Assembly: GCA_015179025.1 (NCBI GenBank)
Contig: WHUX01000197.1
Coordinates: 33,406 to 97,405, forward strand
DNA: 64,000 bases
From: Terfezia claveryi
Lineage: Eukaryota > Ascomycota > Pezizomycetes > Pezizales > Pezizaceae
Reading direction: 5' to 3'
Of this stretch, positions 35,403-47,573 are shown one piece after another; within the stretch, counting starts at the first letter, position 1; each line of letters begins with the position of its first letter. The notes under the pieces were generated by a model. It saw only the letters and a list, made by a program, of their open reading frames with translations. It was not told the origin of the DNA and made no database searches. The translations under genes were made by a program, and so were the position numbers.

Positions 35403-35948
35403 TTATGCTCCTGACTCCTCTGTATCTTCTCTTGACTCTTTTGCATCTGCTTCTGACTCTTCTGTATCTGCTTCTGACTCTTCCACATATTCTCCTAACT
35501 CCTCTACATCTACTTCTGACTCCTCCACATCTACTCCTAACTCTTTCACATCTTTTCCTAACTCCTTCATATCTACTCCTAACTCCTCCATATCTGCTCC
35601 TAACTCTTCCACATCTCCTCCTAACTCTTCCGCATCTCCTCCTAACTCCTCTGCATCTACTCCTAACTTTTCCACATCTACTCCTGACTTTTTTATATCT
35701 AAAACATCCTTTTGTCTATTTTCTGGACTTGAACTACTGGCTGAAGTAGATAGTGAGTCTTTTGTTAATAATGAGGAGTCATCGTTAGAATTGTCTGATA
35801 AGTATTGAAAGACTGGCTGACTGTCTGACCGAGATCTTATTTTTAGTATAGTAATTTCATCACCACTTTCAATAATAAGAGTTGCTTTTATTTTGTTATG
35901 ATGCTGGTAGTGGCAATGCTCATAGCTTGATTTTAAATACAACCTCAT
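35403..35948 (-). CDS. Acidic hexapeptide-repeat frame, 181 codons (hypothetical)
   Basis: The C-terminal 110 residues repeat a hexapeptide of the type V-D-x-E-E-L/S-G about 16 times, encoded by an 18-bp minisatellite (35405-35700). The N-terminal 75 residues are not repetitive (SYEHCHYQHHNKIKATLI, then SRSDSQPVFQYLSDN). The plus strand of the same DNA is also open and reads Ser-Pro-Asn repeats. Because the period is a multiple of three, this array unlike the others keeps one frame. I cannot tell whether it is expressed. Confidence 0.35.
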   Translation of the reverse strand: MRLYLKSSYEHCHYQHHNKIKATLIIESGDEITILKIRSRSDSQPVFQYLSDNSNDDSSLLTKDSLSTSASSSSPENRQKDVLDIKKSGVDVEKLGVDAEELGGDAEELGGDVEELGADMEELGVDMKELGKDVKELGVDVEESEVDVEELGEYVEESEADTEESEADAKESREDTEESGA

Positions 35949-36383
35949 ATGGTATATTTCCCATAGTAGAATGGACTTAGATTACATTAGATAGGTTAAA
36001 ATAAAACTCAGATAACTATAGGGAATATTATTATTAAACATACTTGCATATTCATTGCTAAGACTATAAATGGAAGTCCTTTAGCCTATTTATTAGTTTT
36101 TTGCTCCTCTTTCTATGCATAAAGCTTATTCTTTAACACTTGATTAGCTTATTTAATTAAGCCTTATGATTCTGAATGTCACGGTCATCTATTTATGAGA
36201 TTAATTTTATGTAATTTTACTAAAATAAAAACATCTTTGAATTCTATACTATTATCATATTGAAGAATTTTAGGTGGACCAAATAAAAGTGTAAGTAGTG
36301 AGAAAGAGGTGATTAGACCTAGAATCATTAGTCTCTTTGATCAAAGTGAAGTAATGTTAGGGGCGAGCTAGTAATTACCTTGT

Positions 36384-36939
36384 TGTCACAACCGTCCTTT
36401 CCTAGCCGGGTTTGAGAGTCAGACGGGATTCCGTCCGACTCTCGTTATTGTTGATTGATATCGTTGTTATCTCTGTTCCCGAGATAAGGGGTCTCAGGAA
36501 CCTTATTCCTTCCAGTGGCCTTGGCCAGCCAGGAAGGAATCCTGTATATATAGCTTGCTCTCTCCGCCCTCTCGTTGGATCCCTATCCAACGTCTTGTAT
36601 ATCCAATACAGGGCCTTGCTTCTCTCCACGCTGGTGCATCTCCCTTGTACACCTCCTTGTCTCGCCTCGACTCTGCAGTCCTGCTGCCCACCCCACGAAC
36701 CTCCTGTCCTTGCCTTGCCTCGCCTTGTGTTTGCAGCCCAGCTACCTCCTTTGACACACGCGGCAACTGCTTCCGCGTGTCTCATGTCCCTTGCCCTCTG
36801 CCCCTCTTGCCTCTTGCCCTTGCCCCCGTCCCAGCCTTCCCCTAGTCACACACGTAGCGTTCCTACGTGTGTCTTGTCCTAGCCTCTGCCTTCTCCCCGG
36901 CGTACCCCTTGGTCGCCTTGTTCCAGAGCCCACGTTACA
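36384..36939 (+). repeat. 5' LTR of the outer Gypsy element
   Basis: 556 bp, TGTCACAACC...CACGTTACA. A 30-nt inverted repeat (GAGAGTCAGACGG/CCGTCCGACTCTC) starts 30 bp in. A TATATA block is at about 36545. It has a segment of about 68 bp (around 36700) absent from the inner element's LTRs. Confidence 0.92.
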
Positions 36940-36974
36940 CTACGTTGGATCACTCTGATCAACCAGTACGCTCA

Positions 36975-38227
36975 ATGGCTGCCCAAGACACCACCCCCGC
37001 GCTCGCAGCCAGATTTCGAGCCTGGCAAGCTCTACCCATTCCCATGAACCAGGACGATTTCGGCAGCTATCGTCAGACCATTATCGATATATACCTGGCG
37101 GCGGATGCCTTAAGCCAACGACTGGAATTAGCCATACATGAAGGACAACAAAAACAGACTAGGGCCAATGACGAAGTCACAATACTCACCGAAGACCTCC
37201 TCTCATGCCAGGCCGACCTCGCCTCCTGCCAAAACAACCTCGTAACTGCCCAGAACGACTTAGTCAACGAAAGAAGAACCATTCAGACCCTGAATAGGGC
37301 CCTGGACACGATCGGATTCCAAACAGCCCCAGCACCCCAAGCATCCCAGACACCTAAAACCCAAGATCTCCCTACCCCGCCAAAGTTCAATGGCGACAGG
37401 ACTCGCCTGAAAGCCTGGAAAAATTCCATCAAAATCAAACTAACTGGGGATGCTGCAAAATTCCCTACCGTTCAGCACCGATTAGCTTATGTATACGGCC
37501 TATTGGAGGGCAGAGCTTTGGACCAGGTCCAACCCTATGTGCTCGATGACCGCTTCAACCTCCCTGATGTTGCTGCTCTGCTCACAATCCGCGACCGTGC
37601 CTTCGGAGACCCAGACCCCGTGGGTACGGCAACTCGCGCTCTCCGAGCACTAAAACAGAAGGGCCATGACCTCTCAACATACATGGCAGAATTCTCAAGG
37701 CTGGCAGCAGAGGTGGAGTGGAACGATCGGGTGAAGCTGGAACAGTTCGAGGAAGGCCTCAATATTGAGCTCAAACAGGCCCTCCTCCAATCTCCAGATA
37801 TTAAAACCTTGGATGAATTATTGATCAGGCATCCAAGATGGAGCAAAAGATGGCTAGGTTGAGAGTCTAGGTCAGCGCCCCCAGTACCTATCGGCCTCCT
37901 GTTAAAACCCAGCACCCCCAGCAACAAACTCGACCCTAGAACCCTAGCCCTCAGACCCAAACTACAGCCAATAAGCCAGCCCACCCATCTCTGGTGGTGG
38001 GCGGCACCACCCCTATGGATCTATCGGCAGGCAGGCCTCGCCTGACCCAAGAAGAGAGGGAACGCCGCCGGAATAATGGGCTATGCATAGCCTGTGGGAA
38101 GGCCGACCACTTTATTGTGGCCTGTCCCCTTCGAAAAAACCGCTCCCTAGCCGTCCACGCCATCTCAGACACCCCAGCCCGGATTGTGGAGGTGGATGAG
38201 TCGGGAAAAGCCCTGTCCCTTGCCTAG
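36975..38227 (+). pseudogene. Gag of the outer Gypsy element
   Basis: ATG at 36975 opens a frame of about 295 codons: a coiled-coil-like N-terminal half (LLSCQADLASCQNNLVTAQ), then the retrotransposon Gag core with PPKFNGDRTRLKAWKNSI and YMAEFSRLAAEVEW. A frameshift at about 37830 breaks the frame. A CCHC zinc knuckle (CIACGKADHFIVAC) follows in the frame at 37994-38227, ending at TAG 38225-38227. Confidence 0.85.
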
Positions 38228-41200
38228 TCACTGATACTAGCAAGGGACCTGCATCAGGTCATCTGTCCTTGTCCACTTTTTCTGTTCCTTCTTTGTCTAT
38301 ATCTGTTGACGAGGCTCGCCTTTTTGGTGAGCATTTTGTTGTACCTATCACGATATCTTTCAATGGTAAAACACTCATCACTTCTGCCCTTGTAGACTGT
38401 GGAGCCTCAGGAATTGCCTTCATCGACCAGACCTTTGTCAATAAGCATGCCATACCCACCTCTAAGCTCAAGACCCCCCGCCTCCTTGATGTCATTGACG
38501 GCCGACCTATCTCTTCTGGAGCCATTACCGACCTCGCCTGTACTCCTGCCCAGATTGGGGACCACTCCGAAAGCCTCCCTATGTTCGTTACAAAGCTCAA
38601 GTATCCAATTGTCCTCGGAATCCCATGGCTTAGAATGCACGATGTATCGGTCAGCTTTGGCTCTTATACCCTGCAGTTTAACAGCCCTTACTGCAAAAGC
38701 CACTGTGGAAACCCAAAGGCCACCGTTACTGGGCTGTGTGCGTTGCCGCCTCCAATAATTCACCCAACCCAGGTGGTACACCATCCTGCACACGTTAATG
38801 TTCCCTCTGTCCCCCTCGCGCCCCCAAAACCCCTAAACGTTAGCTTTGTCGGAGCAGGGGCTTTCGCTTACCTTACTAGGAGGCACAAGCTGAAGGTACA
38901 CGCTCTCTCCATACATGAGGTAAACCTAGAGATCAACAAGACGAGATCCAAGGAGGAGTGGAAATCCATGGTTCCAGATGAATATCATGAATTCATTGAC
39001 CTGTTCTCGGAAAAAGCTGCGGAAAAGCTTACCCCCCACCGACCATACGATCACACAATCCCGCTGGTAGAAGGTAAGACCCCCCCTTATGGACCCCTCT
39101 ATGGAATGTCCCGGGTAGAGCTGGAAGCCCTAAAAAAGTACTTGGAGGAAAACCTCAACAAGAGCTTCATTCGCCATAGCTCTTCACCAGTGGGTGCCCC
39201 AGTGCTTTTCGTGAAGAAATCGGACAGCTCTCTCCGGTTGTGTGTCGATTATCGGGGCCTAAACGAGATAATGGTCAAAAACAGGTACCCCCTACCCCTA
39301 ATCCAGGAGACATTAGCCAGGCTCTCCAAGGCCAAATGGTTCACCAAACTGGATTTAAGAGGGGCTTACAACCTGGTACGGATCGCCGAGGGGGAGGAGT
39401 GGAAAACTGCCTTCCGGACGCGATATGGCCATTTTGAGTATAATGTGATGCCTTTCGGCTTAACCAACGCCCCTGCCTCTTTTCAGCACTTTATCAATGA
39501 TACTCTGCGGGACTTTCTGGACGTATTCTGCACCGCCTACCTGGACGATATCCTCATTTACTCGGATACTCTAGCAGAATACAAGATCCACGTCCGACAA
39601 GTACTGGAGAGGCTGGAGGGAGCTGGGTTATATCTGAAGCCGGAAAAATGCGAGTTCCATGTGCAGAAGGTCAAGTATCTGGGGCTAATTATCACCACGG
39701 AGGGCATCCAGATGGACCCTGCGAAGGTTGCTGCGATCCAGGAGTGGGAAACTCTAGCCAACCTCAAGGATGTATAGGCCTTCCTGGGTTTTGCTAACTT
39801 CTATCGCCGGTTCATTCTGGGATATTCGAAGATCGTGGCACCAGTGACAGCATTAACTAAGACCAAGGGCATGGAAAAGGGCCAACGCTTCCAGTGGGGT
39901 CTGGAAGCCCAATCTGCCTTCGAGAAACTCAAGGAAGCCTTCTGCTCAGCCCCGATCCTGGCCCACTTCGACCCCGATAGTGAGTGTATCGTAGAAACAG
40001 ATGCCTCCGACTATGTGTCCGCTGGAATCCTGTCCCAGCATGTGAACGGCATCCTCCACCCAGTGGCATACTTCTCAAAAAAGCACTCTCCGGCGGAGTG
40101 TAATTATGAAATCTATGATAAGGAGTTAATGGCCATTGTGCGAGCATTCGAGGAGTGGAGGCCACACCTGGAGTCAGCCAAGGGGATCATTGAGGTGCTA
40201 TCCGATCATAAGAATCTTGAGTACTTCACCACCACTAAGCTGCTGAACCAACGGCAGGCTAGGTGGTCGGAGTTCTTATCTCGATTCAACTTCAAGATCA
40301 AGTATCGGCCTGGAAAGGCTGGTGGGAAACCAGACGCACTGACCAGGAGATCAGGAGATCTCCCTAAAGGGGGGGATGAAAGGCTGAAGTACTAGAATCA
40401 GGTGGTACTGAAACCCGAAAATCTCGACCTGGCGGCCAATACCCTTGTGGAAGCTGAGGCTGAGGCTGACCTCCGACAACTAGTGAGACAGGCATACAAG
40501 GATGACCCCCTGGCCAAGGAAATTATCACCGCAGTGGATTCTGGCCAGCGCCGCCACCCCAAGATCTCACTAGCCGAGTGTACCGTCCAGGAAGGCCTCC
40601 TCTACCACCTCGAACGGCTGTATGTGACGGAAGGAGAGCTGCGCCTTCAATTGATCAAGGAACACCATGACAGCCTGGTTGCAGGTCATCCTGGAGTGGC
40701 CAAAACGTTAGAGCTTCTGGCCAGGGAATACATGTGGATTGACCAGCGGAAGGAAGTGGAGCGGTACGTACGGAACTGCCATGTTTGCAAGCGTGCTAAG
40801 CCTGTCCGCCACGCCCCATATGGCACTCTGAAGCCCCTGGATATCCCGGATCGGGCGTGGCTGCATCTGACCATGGATTTCGTGACGGGATTGCCAGAAG
40901 ACTCGGGATTCAATGCCATCTTGATGGTGGTAGATCGGTTGACAAAAATGAGGCACGTTATACCTTGCCGGGATACCTGCTCTGCCCCAGAGTTAGCCAA
41001 TCTCTACCTCAATAATGTATTCCGATACCATGGCCTCCCTGAATCGATCGTATCCGACCGTGGCCCCCAGTTTACCTCAGAATTCTGGCAAGCCTTCTGC
41101 GAACTTCTGGGGATCAAAGTGCGGCTGTCAACAGCATATCACCCCCAGACGGATGGCCAATCAGAGAGGATGAATGCCATTATGGAGCAATATCTGCGGG

Positions 41201-41446
41201 CCTTTGTCAACTACTAGCAGGATAACTGGGTTTCGCTGCTGGCCACCTGCGAATTCGCCGCGAACAACCAGTTCTCGGAATCCTCCAAAACCTCTCCTTT
41301 CCTGGCCAATTACGGTTGGCACCCCCGATTCGTGGACATCCTAGCTCCCCTGCAGAAAGCCCAACCCCCAGCCAAGGAATTTGCAGCCGGAATCGCTGAG
41401 CTCCACTCGACCCTGAAGGCAGAGCTGAGGTATGCACAAGCCAGGC
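38228..41446 (+). pseudogene. Pol of the outer Gypsy element, first part
   Basis: In order: protease with the DCGASG active site at about 38398; reverse transcriptase with [31 protein letters not shown] and YLDDILIYS (about 39235-39560); RNase H with [11 protein letters not shown] and [10 protein letters not shown]; integrase with HH...CHVCKRAK, TMDFVTGLP, VSDRGPQFTSEFW and TDGQSERMN. All catalytic residues I can see are present. TAG stops at about 39775, 40393 and 41215 interrupt a frame that otherwise continues. It is cut at 41446 by the inner element. Confidence 0.9.
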
Positions 41447-41965
41447 TGTCACAACTGTCCTTTCCTAGCCAGGTTTGAGAGTCGAACGGGATTCCGTCCG
41501 ACTCTCGTTATTGTTGATTGATATCGTTGTTATCTCTGTTCCCGAGATAAGGGGTCTTGGGAACCTTATTCCTTCCGGTGGCCTTGGCCAGGAAGGAAGC
41601 CTGTATATATACCTTGCTCTCTCCGCCCTCTCGTTGGATCCCCATCTAACATCTTGTATATCCAATACAGGGCCTTGCTTCTCTCCACGTTGGTGCATCT
41701 CCCTTGTGCACCTCCTTGTCTCGCCTCGACTCTGCAGCCCTGCTGCCCACCTTGACACACGCGGCAACTGCTTCCGCGTGTCTCGTGTCCCCTGCCCTCT
41801 GCCCCTCTTGCCTCTTGCCCTTGCCCCCGTCCCAGCCTTCCCCTATCACACACGTAGCGTTCCTATGTGTGCGATCTCCTTGCCCACTGCCTAGGCGTAC
41901 CCCTTGGTCGCCCCGTCCCCCGAGCCTCGTCACACTACGTTGGATCGCTCTGACCAACCGGTACA

Positions 41966-43098
41966 ATGTCCGAACCAACCCTGTTACCCACCGACAGGTT
42001 CCAAGTATGGAGGGAGACCCCAATACCCTCAGACCCAGCCCAGCTGTTGGAATACCGCCGAATGGCTATCGATATCTTCACCGCCACCTATAAGATTGGC
42101 GAAAAACAAGGAGCGGAGCTCCAGAACACCGAACGAAGGCTGAAAGAAGCCAAAGATGAAATCCTCCTTCTCCGAGAGGACCTTGCAGACGACCGAGTAA
42201 CCATTCGCAATCTCAACCGTGCCCTTGCCGCCGCAACCGCACAGGCACCTGCGACCCCCACGCCGCCAAAACCCAAGACCTTCCCACCCCACCCAAATTT
42301 AACGGCGAACGGGCCCGCCTCAAGGCCTGGAAAAACTCCATCAATATTAAGCTCAACGGAGACGCTGCTAAGTTTCCAACCACCCAGCACAAACTCGCGT
42401 ACGTTTACGGCCTGCTGGAGGGGAAGGCTCTGGACCAAGTCCAGCCCTATGTGTTGGAAACAGGTATCAAACTAGCGGATATCCCTGCCCTATTCGTAAT
42501 CCTCGACCGAGCGTTCGGAGATCCGGATCCAGAAGGAACGGCCACCCGAGCCCTCCGGGCCCTCCGACAAAGGAACACCGACCTGGCCACCTATGTGGCC
42601 GAATTCTCTAGGCTGGCTGCAGAAGTCGACTGGAGCGACAAGATCAAACTGGACCAATTCCAGGAAGGCTTAAGTGTGGAACTCAGACAGGCACTCATTA
42701 ATTTCCCGGATGTCCCACCCTTGAAGAATTCATTGACCAGGCCAGCCGATTGGAGCAAAAGATGGCCAGGTTCAGAAACAGCCTTAAGGCCTCCCCTACA
42801 ACAGCACCCCCACAATCGACCTTTTCAGTACCTCGCCCCCAGCCACAGGCCCCCGTAACCCCCGAACAAGCCAGCCCACCCTTCTCTCATGGCGGGTGGA
42901 CCGGCCCTATGGACTTATCTGCAGGCAGACCCCGCCTGACCCAAGAAGAGAGGGAACGCGCCGGAATAATGGCTATGCATAGCCTGTGGGAAGGCCGATC
43001 ACTTCATTGCAGCCTGTCCTTGAGAAAAATCGCTCCCTGGCTGTACATGCAGTGTCCGAGACCCCAGAGGAGTCGGGAAAAGCGGAGTCCCTTGCCTA
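41966..43098 (+). pseudogene. Gag of the inner Gypsy element
   Basis: Starts at ATG 41966 and has the same layout as the outer Gag (YRRMAIDIFTATYKI, then VTIRNLNRALAAA). The frame breaks at about 42290 and again repeatedly, mostly by loss of one base in a C or G run. The Gag core resumes at 42451-42760 (YVAEFSRLAAEVDW). The zinc-knuckle region near 42970-43040 is out of frame. Confidence 0.8.
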
Positions 43099-46000
43099 GT
43101 CGCTGACACTAGCAAGGGACCTATTCTGGGTCATTTGTCTTTGTCGTCTTTCTCTGTTCCTGCATCTATGTCTGTTGACGAATCTCGCTTGTTCAGCGAG
43201 CATTTTGTTGTATCTATCTCCCTTAATATCAATGATAGAACAATCACCACGTCAGCCCTTATAGATTGCGGAGCTTCAGGAATTGCCTTCATTGACCAGG
43301 CCTTTGTCAGTAAATTCTCCATACCCACGTCAAAGCTAAAAACCCCCGTTTCTGGATGTCATCGATGGTCGACCCATCTCCTCCGGGGATATCACCGATA
43401 TCGCGTGCTACCTGCCCTGGTCGGGATCACTCCGAAGCCCTCCCGATGTTTGTGACTAAGCTCAAATACCCGATTGTGCTCGGAATCCGTAGCTAAGAAT
43501 GCACGATGTATCGGTCAGCTTCGGCTCTTATACCCTGCAGTTCAACAGCCAGTTTTGCAAAAAACACTGCGGGAATCCGAAGGCCACCGTTACTGGGCTG
43601 TGTGCCTGCCACCCCCAGTAACTACCCGACCAGGTGGTGCACCTGCCTGCGCACCTCGATGCCAATTCCCCGTTCCTCCCGTTCCCCCGTTCCCCTGTTC
43701 CTCCTGTTCCCCCGTTCCCCTTTCCCCCTGTTCACCTCCCCAAAGCCCCTGAATATTAGCTTATTGGGGCAGGGGCTTTCGCTTATCTCACAGGAGACAC
43801 AAGCTGAAGGCCATGCCCTTTCCATACATGAGGTGAACCTGGAAATCAACAAGATGCGACCTAAGGAGGAGTGGAAGGCCATGGTCCGGATGAATATCAC
43901 GAGTTTATTGATCTGTTCTCGGAAAAAGCCACGGAGAAGCTGGCGCCCCACCGACCATATGACCACACAATTCCGCTGGTAGAGGGTAAGACCCCCCCTA
44001 TGGGCCCCTCTACGGAATGTCCCGGGTGGAGCTGGAGGCCCTGAAGAAATACTTGGAGGAAAACCTAACAAGAGCTTCATTCGCCATAGCTCTTCACCAG
44101 CGGGTGCCCCAGTGCTTTTCGTGAAGAAATCGGACGGCTCTCTCCGGTTGTGTGTCGATTACCGGGCCTAAACGAGATAATGGTCAAAAACAGGTACCCC
44201 TACCCCTAATCCAGGAGACATTAGCCAGGCTCTCCAAGGCCAAATGGTTCACCAAACTGGATTTAAGAGGGGCTTACAACCTGGTACAGATCGCCGAGGG
44301 GAGGAGTGGAAAACTGCCTTCCGAACACGATATGGCCATTTTGAGTATAATGTGATGCCCTTTGGCCTAACCAATGCCCTGCCTCCTTCCAGCACTTCAT
44401 CAATGACACCTTGCGGGATTTCCTCGATGTGTTCTGCACAGCTTACCTGGACGATATCCTCATATACTCGGACTCCCTAGCGGAACACAAAATCCATGTG
44501 AGGCAGGTGTTAGAGAAGCTGGAGAAGGCCGGATTATACCTGAAACCAGAGAAATGCGAGTTTCATGTGCAGGAGGTCAAGTATCTGGGGTTAATCATCA
44601 CTACAGAAGGTATCAGGATGGACCCCACCAAGGTTACCGCTGTCTAGGAATGGCAAATCCCAGCAAATCTTAAGGATGTCCAGGCCTTTCTGGGATTCGC
44701 CAACTTTTACTGACGGTTCATTCTAGGATATTCCAAGATCGTGGCCCCCCTCACAGCCCTGACCAAAAAGGACCGGCGATTCCACTGGAGTCCAGAAGCC
44801 TAATCCGCCTTCCAGAACCTCAAGGAAGCCTTCTGCTCAGCTCCCATACTAGCTCACTTTGATCCCGATAGTAAGTGTATCGTGGAAACGGATGCCTCCG
44901 ACTATGTCTCCGCCGGAATCCTGTCCCAGTATGTCAATGGAGTCCTCCACCCGGTGGCCTATTTCTCCAAAAAGCACTCCCCGCCGGAGTGTAATTACGA
45001 GATCTATGATAAGGAGTTAATGGCCATTGTGTGAGCATTCGAGGAGTGGAGGCCACACCTAGAGTCAGCCAAAGGGATCATCGAGGTGCTATCCGATCAT
45101 AAGAATCTTGAGTACTTCACCACCACTAAGCTGCTGAACCGACGGCAGGCTAGGTGGTCGGAGTTCTTATCTCGATTCAACTTCAAGATCAAGTATCGGC
45201 CTGGAAAAGCTGGGGTAAGCCGGACGCACTGACCAGGAGATCAGGAGATCTCCCTAAAGGGGGGGATGAAAGGCTAAAGTACCAAAATCAGGTGGTACTG
45301 AAACCTGAAAATCTCGACCTGGCGGCCACTAGCCATGCTGATGCTGATGCTGATGCTGATGCTGATGCTGATGCTGATGCTGATGCTGATGCTGATGCTG
45401 ATGCTAAAGCTGAAGCGAACCCAGGAGCAGATCTCCTTCTGCAGATACAACGGGCATATGCGGAGGACGACCTGGTTAAGGATATAATCGCCGCAGTGGA
45501 GTCTGGACAGTGCCGTCACACCAAGATTTCCCTAGTCGAGTGCACCACTCAGGACGGCCTCCTATACCACCTAGATCGGCTCTATATACCTGAAGGGGAG
45601 CTGCGGAGGCAGCTGATCAAGGAACACCATGATACCCTGGCTGCAGGTCACCCTGGAGTGGCTAAGATGTTAGAACTACTAGCTAGACAATACACATGGA
45701 TCGACCAGCGAAAGGAGGTAGAACAGTACATACGGAACTGCCATATCTGCAAGCATGCAAAACCCACTCGTCATGCCCCCTACGGAACCTTGAAGCCCCT
45801 GGAGATCCCGGATCGGCCTGGCAACACCTAACCATGGACTTCGTAACTGGGTTGCCGAAGGACTCGGGATTCAATACCATCCTGATGGTGGTGGATCGGT
45901 TGACGAAGATGAGGCATGTTATACCTTGCCGAGATACCTGCTCCACTCCGGAGTTAGCCAACCTCTACCTCAATAATGTATTCCGGTACCATGGCCTCCC

Positions 46001-46892
46001 TGAATCGATCGTGTCCGACCGAGGCCCTCAGTTTACCTCAGAATTCTGGCAAGCCTTCTGCGAACTTCTGGGGATCAAAGTTCGTCTGTCAACAGCTTAC
46101 CACCCCCAGATGGACGGCCAATCGGAAAGGATGAATGCGATTATGGAACAGTATCTGCGGGCCTTCGTCAGCTACCAGCAGAACAACTAGGTTTCGTTGC
46201 TAGCAACCTGCGAATTTGCCGCCAACAACCAGTTCTCCGAGTCGCTGAAAACGTCCCCATTCCTGGCCAATTATGGCTGGCACCCTCGGTTCGTAGACTC
46301 CCTAGCACCTCTGCGCAAGGCCAGGGAGAATGCCCCAGCCAAGGAGTTCGCCACGCAGATTTCTGAACTCCACTCTACCCTGAAGACTGAGTTGGGTTAT
46401 GCTCAGGTCAGGCAAGCAGAATATGCCAACGGGTCTAGGTTACCAGCCCCCCGATACCAGCCAGGAGACAAGGTTTGGCTCTCCAGCCGCCATTTCCGGA
46501 CAGAACGCCCTTCCCGCAAGCTTGACCATAAGTTCCTGGGTCCCTTCGAAGTGCTGGGGGCCGTGGGCACTCACGCTTACCGCCTGAGGTTCCCCAGAGA
46601 TATCAAACGCCACCCAGTTGTCCATGTCTCCGAGATCGAGCCCTCCGTGGACGACCCTCTCCCCGGCCAGAAACACCCTCCACCTCCCCCCGTGGTTATC
46701 GAAGGTGAGGAGGAATGGGAGGTAGAGGAAGTGCTGGACTCCCGAAGAAGGTATGGGCACCTGCAATATAAGGTCAAATGGCTGGGAGATGAGGAGACGA
46801 CCTGGCAACCAGCGGAGGACCTGGAAAACGCACAGGACTTGGTCACCCTGTTCCACCAGCGTTACCCCCGAAAGCCTCGCCCTGCCCAATGA
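43099..46892 (+). pseudogene. Pol of the inner Gypsy element, multiply frameshifted
   Basis: Protease DCGASG (about 43265), reverse transcriptase with YLDDILIYS (about 44447), RNase H, integrase zinc-binding and core (VSDRGPQFTSEFW, about 46005), and the C-terminus with chromodomain (YKVKWLGDEETTWQPAE, to the stop at 46892). Compared with the outer copy it lacks single bases at many homopolymers (for example at about 44040, 44165, 44200 and 44380) and has stops from C-to-T changes (about 44645, 44713, 44802 and 45032). The C-terminal block of 231 codons is intact. Confidence 0.88.
45334..45411 (+). repeat. GCTGAT hexanucleotide repeat inside pol
   Basis: About 12 copies of GCTGAT encode an Ala-Asp run in the linker between RNase H and integrase. 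The outer element has only an Ala-Glu-rich stretch there, so the expansion is specific to the inner copy. Confidence 0.9.
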
Positions 46893-47085
46893 TGTTCTTG
46901 TCGTCCTGGAATTGGTTATTAGGGTTGTTATTGTCGTTGTTGTTGGGATTATTGTTGGTACGAACTTCCGGCGTTGGGGTTGTGTTATGGGTTATTGGTT
47001 TAGTCGCCTGTTTTGTTTGTTTGTTTTTGTCTTGCCTTTCGCCTTGTCTTTCGTCGCTGGGGCTCCGAGCCTAAAGCGGGGATAG

Positions 47086-47573
47086 TGTCACAACTGTCCT
47101 TTCCTAGCCAGGTTTGAGAGTCGAACGGGATTCCGTCCAACTCTCGTTATTGTTGATTGATATCGTTGTTATCTCTGTTCCCGAGATAAGGGGTCTCGGG
47201 AACCTTATTCCTTCCGGTGGCCTTGGCCAGGAAGGAAGCCTGTATATATACCTTGCTCTCTCCGCCCTCTCGTTGGATCCCCATCCAACGTCTTATATAT
47301 CCAATACAGGACCTTGCTTCTCTCCACGTTGGTGCATCTCCCTTGTGCACCTCCTTGTCTCGCCTCGACTCTGCAGCCCTGCTGCCCACCTTGACACACG
47401 CGGCAACTGCTTCCGCGTGTCTCGTGTCCCCTGCCCTCTGCCCCTCTTGCCTCTTGCCCTTGCCCCCATCCCAGCCTTCCCCTATCACACACGTAGCGTT
47501 CCTACGTGTGCGATCTCCTTGCCCACTGCCTAGGCGTACCCCTTGGTCGCCCCGTCCCCCGAGCCTCGTCACA
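47086..47573 (+). repeat. 3' LTR of the inner Gypsy element
   Basis: Same length as the 5' LTR (488 bp). It is preceded by the purine tract AAAGCGGGGATAG and followed by the CAGGC duplication. Confidence 0.92.

Larger units (their letters stand above)
33414..36383. other. Intergenic region with LTR fragments, a hairpin and an 18-bp minisatellite
   Basis: No supported host gene. An 86-codon frame at 33947-34207 has no recognisable features. Named sub-features are listed separately. 35950-36383 is AT-rich and empty, ending at the Gypsy target duplication CTTGT. Confidence 0.4.
41447..47573 (+). mobile_element. Inner (nested) Ty3/Gypsy element
   Basis: 6127 bp with two 488-bp LTRs (41447-41934 and 47086-47573) and a perfect target duplication, CAGGC, at 42-46 of 41400 and at 47574-47578. 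It sits in the integrase C-terminal coding region of the outer element and is a close relative of it. The two LTRs differ at eight sites by my count, all C/T or G/A transitions, with no indels. Confidence 0.95.

Noticed and set aside
45274..45519. Minus-strand frame with Ile-Ser repeats
   Set aside because: It is the complement of the GCTGAT repeat inside pol.
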